Below are positions 62,779-64,000 of a stretch of 64,000 nt of DNA, piece after piece. Positions within the stretch are counted from its first letter, which is position 1. Each line of letters begins with the position of its first letter. Made by a program: the position numbers and the translations under genes. Source of the stretch: Gelidibacter maritimus (GTDB lineage: Bacteria > Bacteroidota > Bacteroidia > Flavobacteriales > Flavobacteriaceae); the NCBI RefSeq assembly GCF_014062315.1, contig NZ_JACGLT010000002.1, positions 310,001 through 374,000 on the forward strand, given 5' to 3'. The notes beneath the pieces are model-generated. The model was not told the DNA's origin. It was given only the letters and a program-made list of their open reading frames with translations, and made no database searches.

Positions 62779-63516
62779 TTAAGGATGAATATTTGAAGAA
62801 ATCGTCTCTTCAACAGATCGGATTAATTCTTGCTTATCTACAAAGGTAGCAATTTTGATAGGTTGATGTACGGTGAATTTCAAATGATTTCCTATTCCCA
62901 TAGGAAATTTCCCATAGCGCAACATTTTCCAAGAGTTGTTGATACTGATAGGTACAATGGTAGCTGATGGCACTTTTCTGATCATCATTTCCAATCCTTT
63001 TGTTTGAAAAGGCTTCGGAACACCAGTTTTGCTTCTCGTGCCTTCAGGAAAAATAACGGCCGCCCGTTTGTTCTTTTCGATATATTCGCCAAACTTCATA
63101 ATAGCAGGAAGCGCCTGTCTCGGATTTTTACGATCGATCAATACAGAACCGCCATGGCGTAAGTTGTAAGACACACTCGGAATACCTCTGCCCAACTCTT
63201 TTTTTGAGATAAATTTTGGATGGTGTTTACGCATATACCACATAATAGGTGAAATATCGTACATACTCTGATGGTTGGCCACAATAATCAGCGGCTGGTC
63301 TGTATCAATATCATAAGGATTGGTAAAAGTGAATCGGGTGCCCAAAACATTAAGGGAACGCATCAAAAAAAACTGAAGCCAATCGACACTGATTTTATGC
63401 GCTTGATAACCAAATACATTGAAGCAAATCCATTGAATGGGATGAAATACAACAAGTGTAATTCCGAAACAAACGAAATACAACACAGTTAAAGGGTATG
63501 CCAATATTTTTCTCAT
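62779..63516 (-). CDS. plsC: 1-acyl-sn-glycerol-3-phosphate acyltransferase
   Basis: Acylates lysophosphatidate to phosphatidate. The 245-aa protein has an N-terminal membrane segment (LTVLYFVCFGITLVVF), the catalytic NHQSMYDI (H-x4-D), the glycerol-phosphate site FPEGTRSKTG and a later IVPISINNSW. It is the first gene of the plsC-desaturase pair. Confidence 0.93.
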   Translation of the reverse strand: MRKILAYPLTVLYFVCFGITLVVFHPIQWICFNVFGYQAHKISVDWLQFFLMRSLNVLGTRFTFTNPYDIDTDQPLIIVANHQSMYDISPIMWYMRKHHPKFISKKELGRGIPSVSYNLRHGGSVLIDRKNPRQALPAIMKFGEYIEKNKRAAVIFPEGTRSKTGVPKPFQTKGLEMMIRKVPSATIVPISINNSWKMLRYGKFPMGIGNHLKFTVHQPIKIATFVDKQELIRSVEETISSNIHP

Positions 63517-63552
63517 GCTACAAAATTAAGAAAAACTCGACCTAAAAACCTA

Positions 63553-63954
63553 TTAATAAATGGCAATGCATTTATTGTCCTCACATTCTATCCGAAGCGG
63601 CGGTTTTACCATCATGCAATCTGAATATTGTTGACATGCAGTGTTGTATTCGCGTTCTAATTTATTATGCGCCTCAACCAGATTGTGGAGCGTCAACGTG
63701 TCAATAGACGTAGAATAGACCAAGTAACTCCATGGTCCGCCGCAAGGCTTACTACCAAGCGCAATTGAACGGCATTCAAAGTTTTTATCGCAAACAGACG
63801 CTTCTCCAAGGTCTTTAATCTCCGCTTTCATTTGCTCTAATTTTGAAATGTAATCGTCACAAGATCGAGAATTAGAATCCTGGTCATCACATTTAAAGGC
63901 GGTCAATAATAAAAATAGGAAAACCAGTTTTATAATGAATGTTGATGCTTTCAT
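63553..63954 (-). CDS. small Cys-rich lipoprotein
   Basis: A 133-aa protein with a signal peptide (KLVFLFLLLTAFKC); the Cys may be lipidated though the box is not ideal. The mature part holds eight further Cys, including CDKNFECRSIALGSKPCGGPWSY and ACQQYSDC. GSKPCGGPW-Y recurs in small Bacteroidota lipoproteins of unknown function. Probable envelope protein with disulfides. Confidence 0.7.
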   Translation of the reverse strand: MKASTFIIKLVFLFLLLTAFKCDDQDSNSRSCDDYISKLEQMKAEIKDLGEASVCDKNFECRSIALGSKPCGGPWSYLVYSTSIDTLTLHNLVEAHNKLEREYNTACQQYSDCMMVKPPLRIECEDNKCIAIY

Positions 63955-64000
63955 AACAAAGTACTTTTAAGATAGATACATTTTATTCTCATTGGTTGCG

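Overview
The window reads as chromosomal DNA of a flavobacterium (phylum Bacteroidota, probably family Flavobacteriaceae). The support is AT-rich intergenic DNA, repeated TAnnTTTG-type -7 promoter elements, the gene order acpP-fabF-rnc-IPExxxVDY-pyk, a viroplasmin-type RNase H, an S46 dipeptidyl-peptidase, lipoproteins with short lipoboxes, and dispersed flavobacterial palindromes. I do not assign a genus. Most of the window is ordinary housekeeping DNA, dense and largely co-oriented in short operons.

Layout. 1-5.2 kb: the edge of a small lipoprotein gene, then the minus-strand operon acpP-fabF-rnc-IPExxxVDY-pyk. 5.2-12.5 kb: purN, RNase H, a ParE-like toxin whose antitoxin gene is out of frame at an A8 tract, an AAA ATPase, a PfkB kinase, a long PurF-type amidotransferase, two twin small RNAs and Mn-type superoxide dismutase. 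12.6-21.5 kb: an AddA/AddB-like helicase-nuclease pair separated by kbl and an OmpA-family porin, then tRNA-Ala(GGC). 21.7-34.9 kb: small metabolic and repair genes (GNAT, a 32-aa membrane protein, 2OG oxygenase, QueD, LpxH-like hydrolase, MFS, RecJ, OsmC, AspA, UDG-like, disulfide reductase-like, MGMT, CNNM, Lrp).

35-50.3 kb is a heme-biosynthesis region: hemB, hemF, hemE, a fused hemC-hemD, hemA, an AraC regulator, hemH, a MATE pump and a HemJ-like oxidase. Together they cover glutamyl-tRNA to heme except hemL. A large SF2 helicase with two C-terminal membrane segments lies between hemB and hemF. 50.4-64 kb: an NtrY-like kinase, a crotonase, a degraded zincin/toxin-like lipoprotein locus, S46 peptidase, radical SAM protein, TraB, HD hydrolase, a GxxExxY protein, acyl-ACP desaturase, PlsC and a small lipoprotein.

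The most unusual features are: (1) a REP-associated HUH transposase read in frame into hemF, with a palindrome at each end and no hemF start codon of its own; (2) a GxxExxY gene next to inverted-repeat elements, with the broken 5' end of a second GxxExxY gene beside it; (3) twin ~73-nt RNA genes whose terminator stems differ in sequence but keep pairing; (4) the membrane-anchored helicase; (5) the frameshifted antitoxin and toxin-like loci. No CRISPR array, prophage, rRNA operon or complete insertion sequence was seen.
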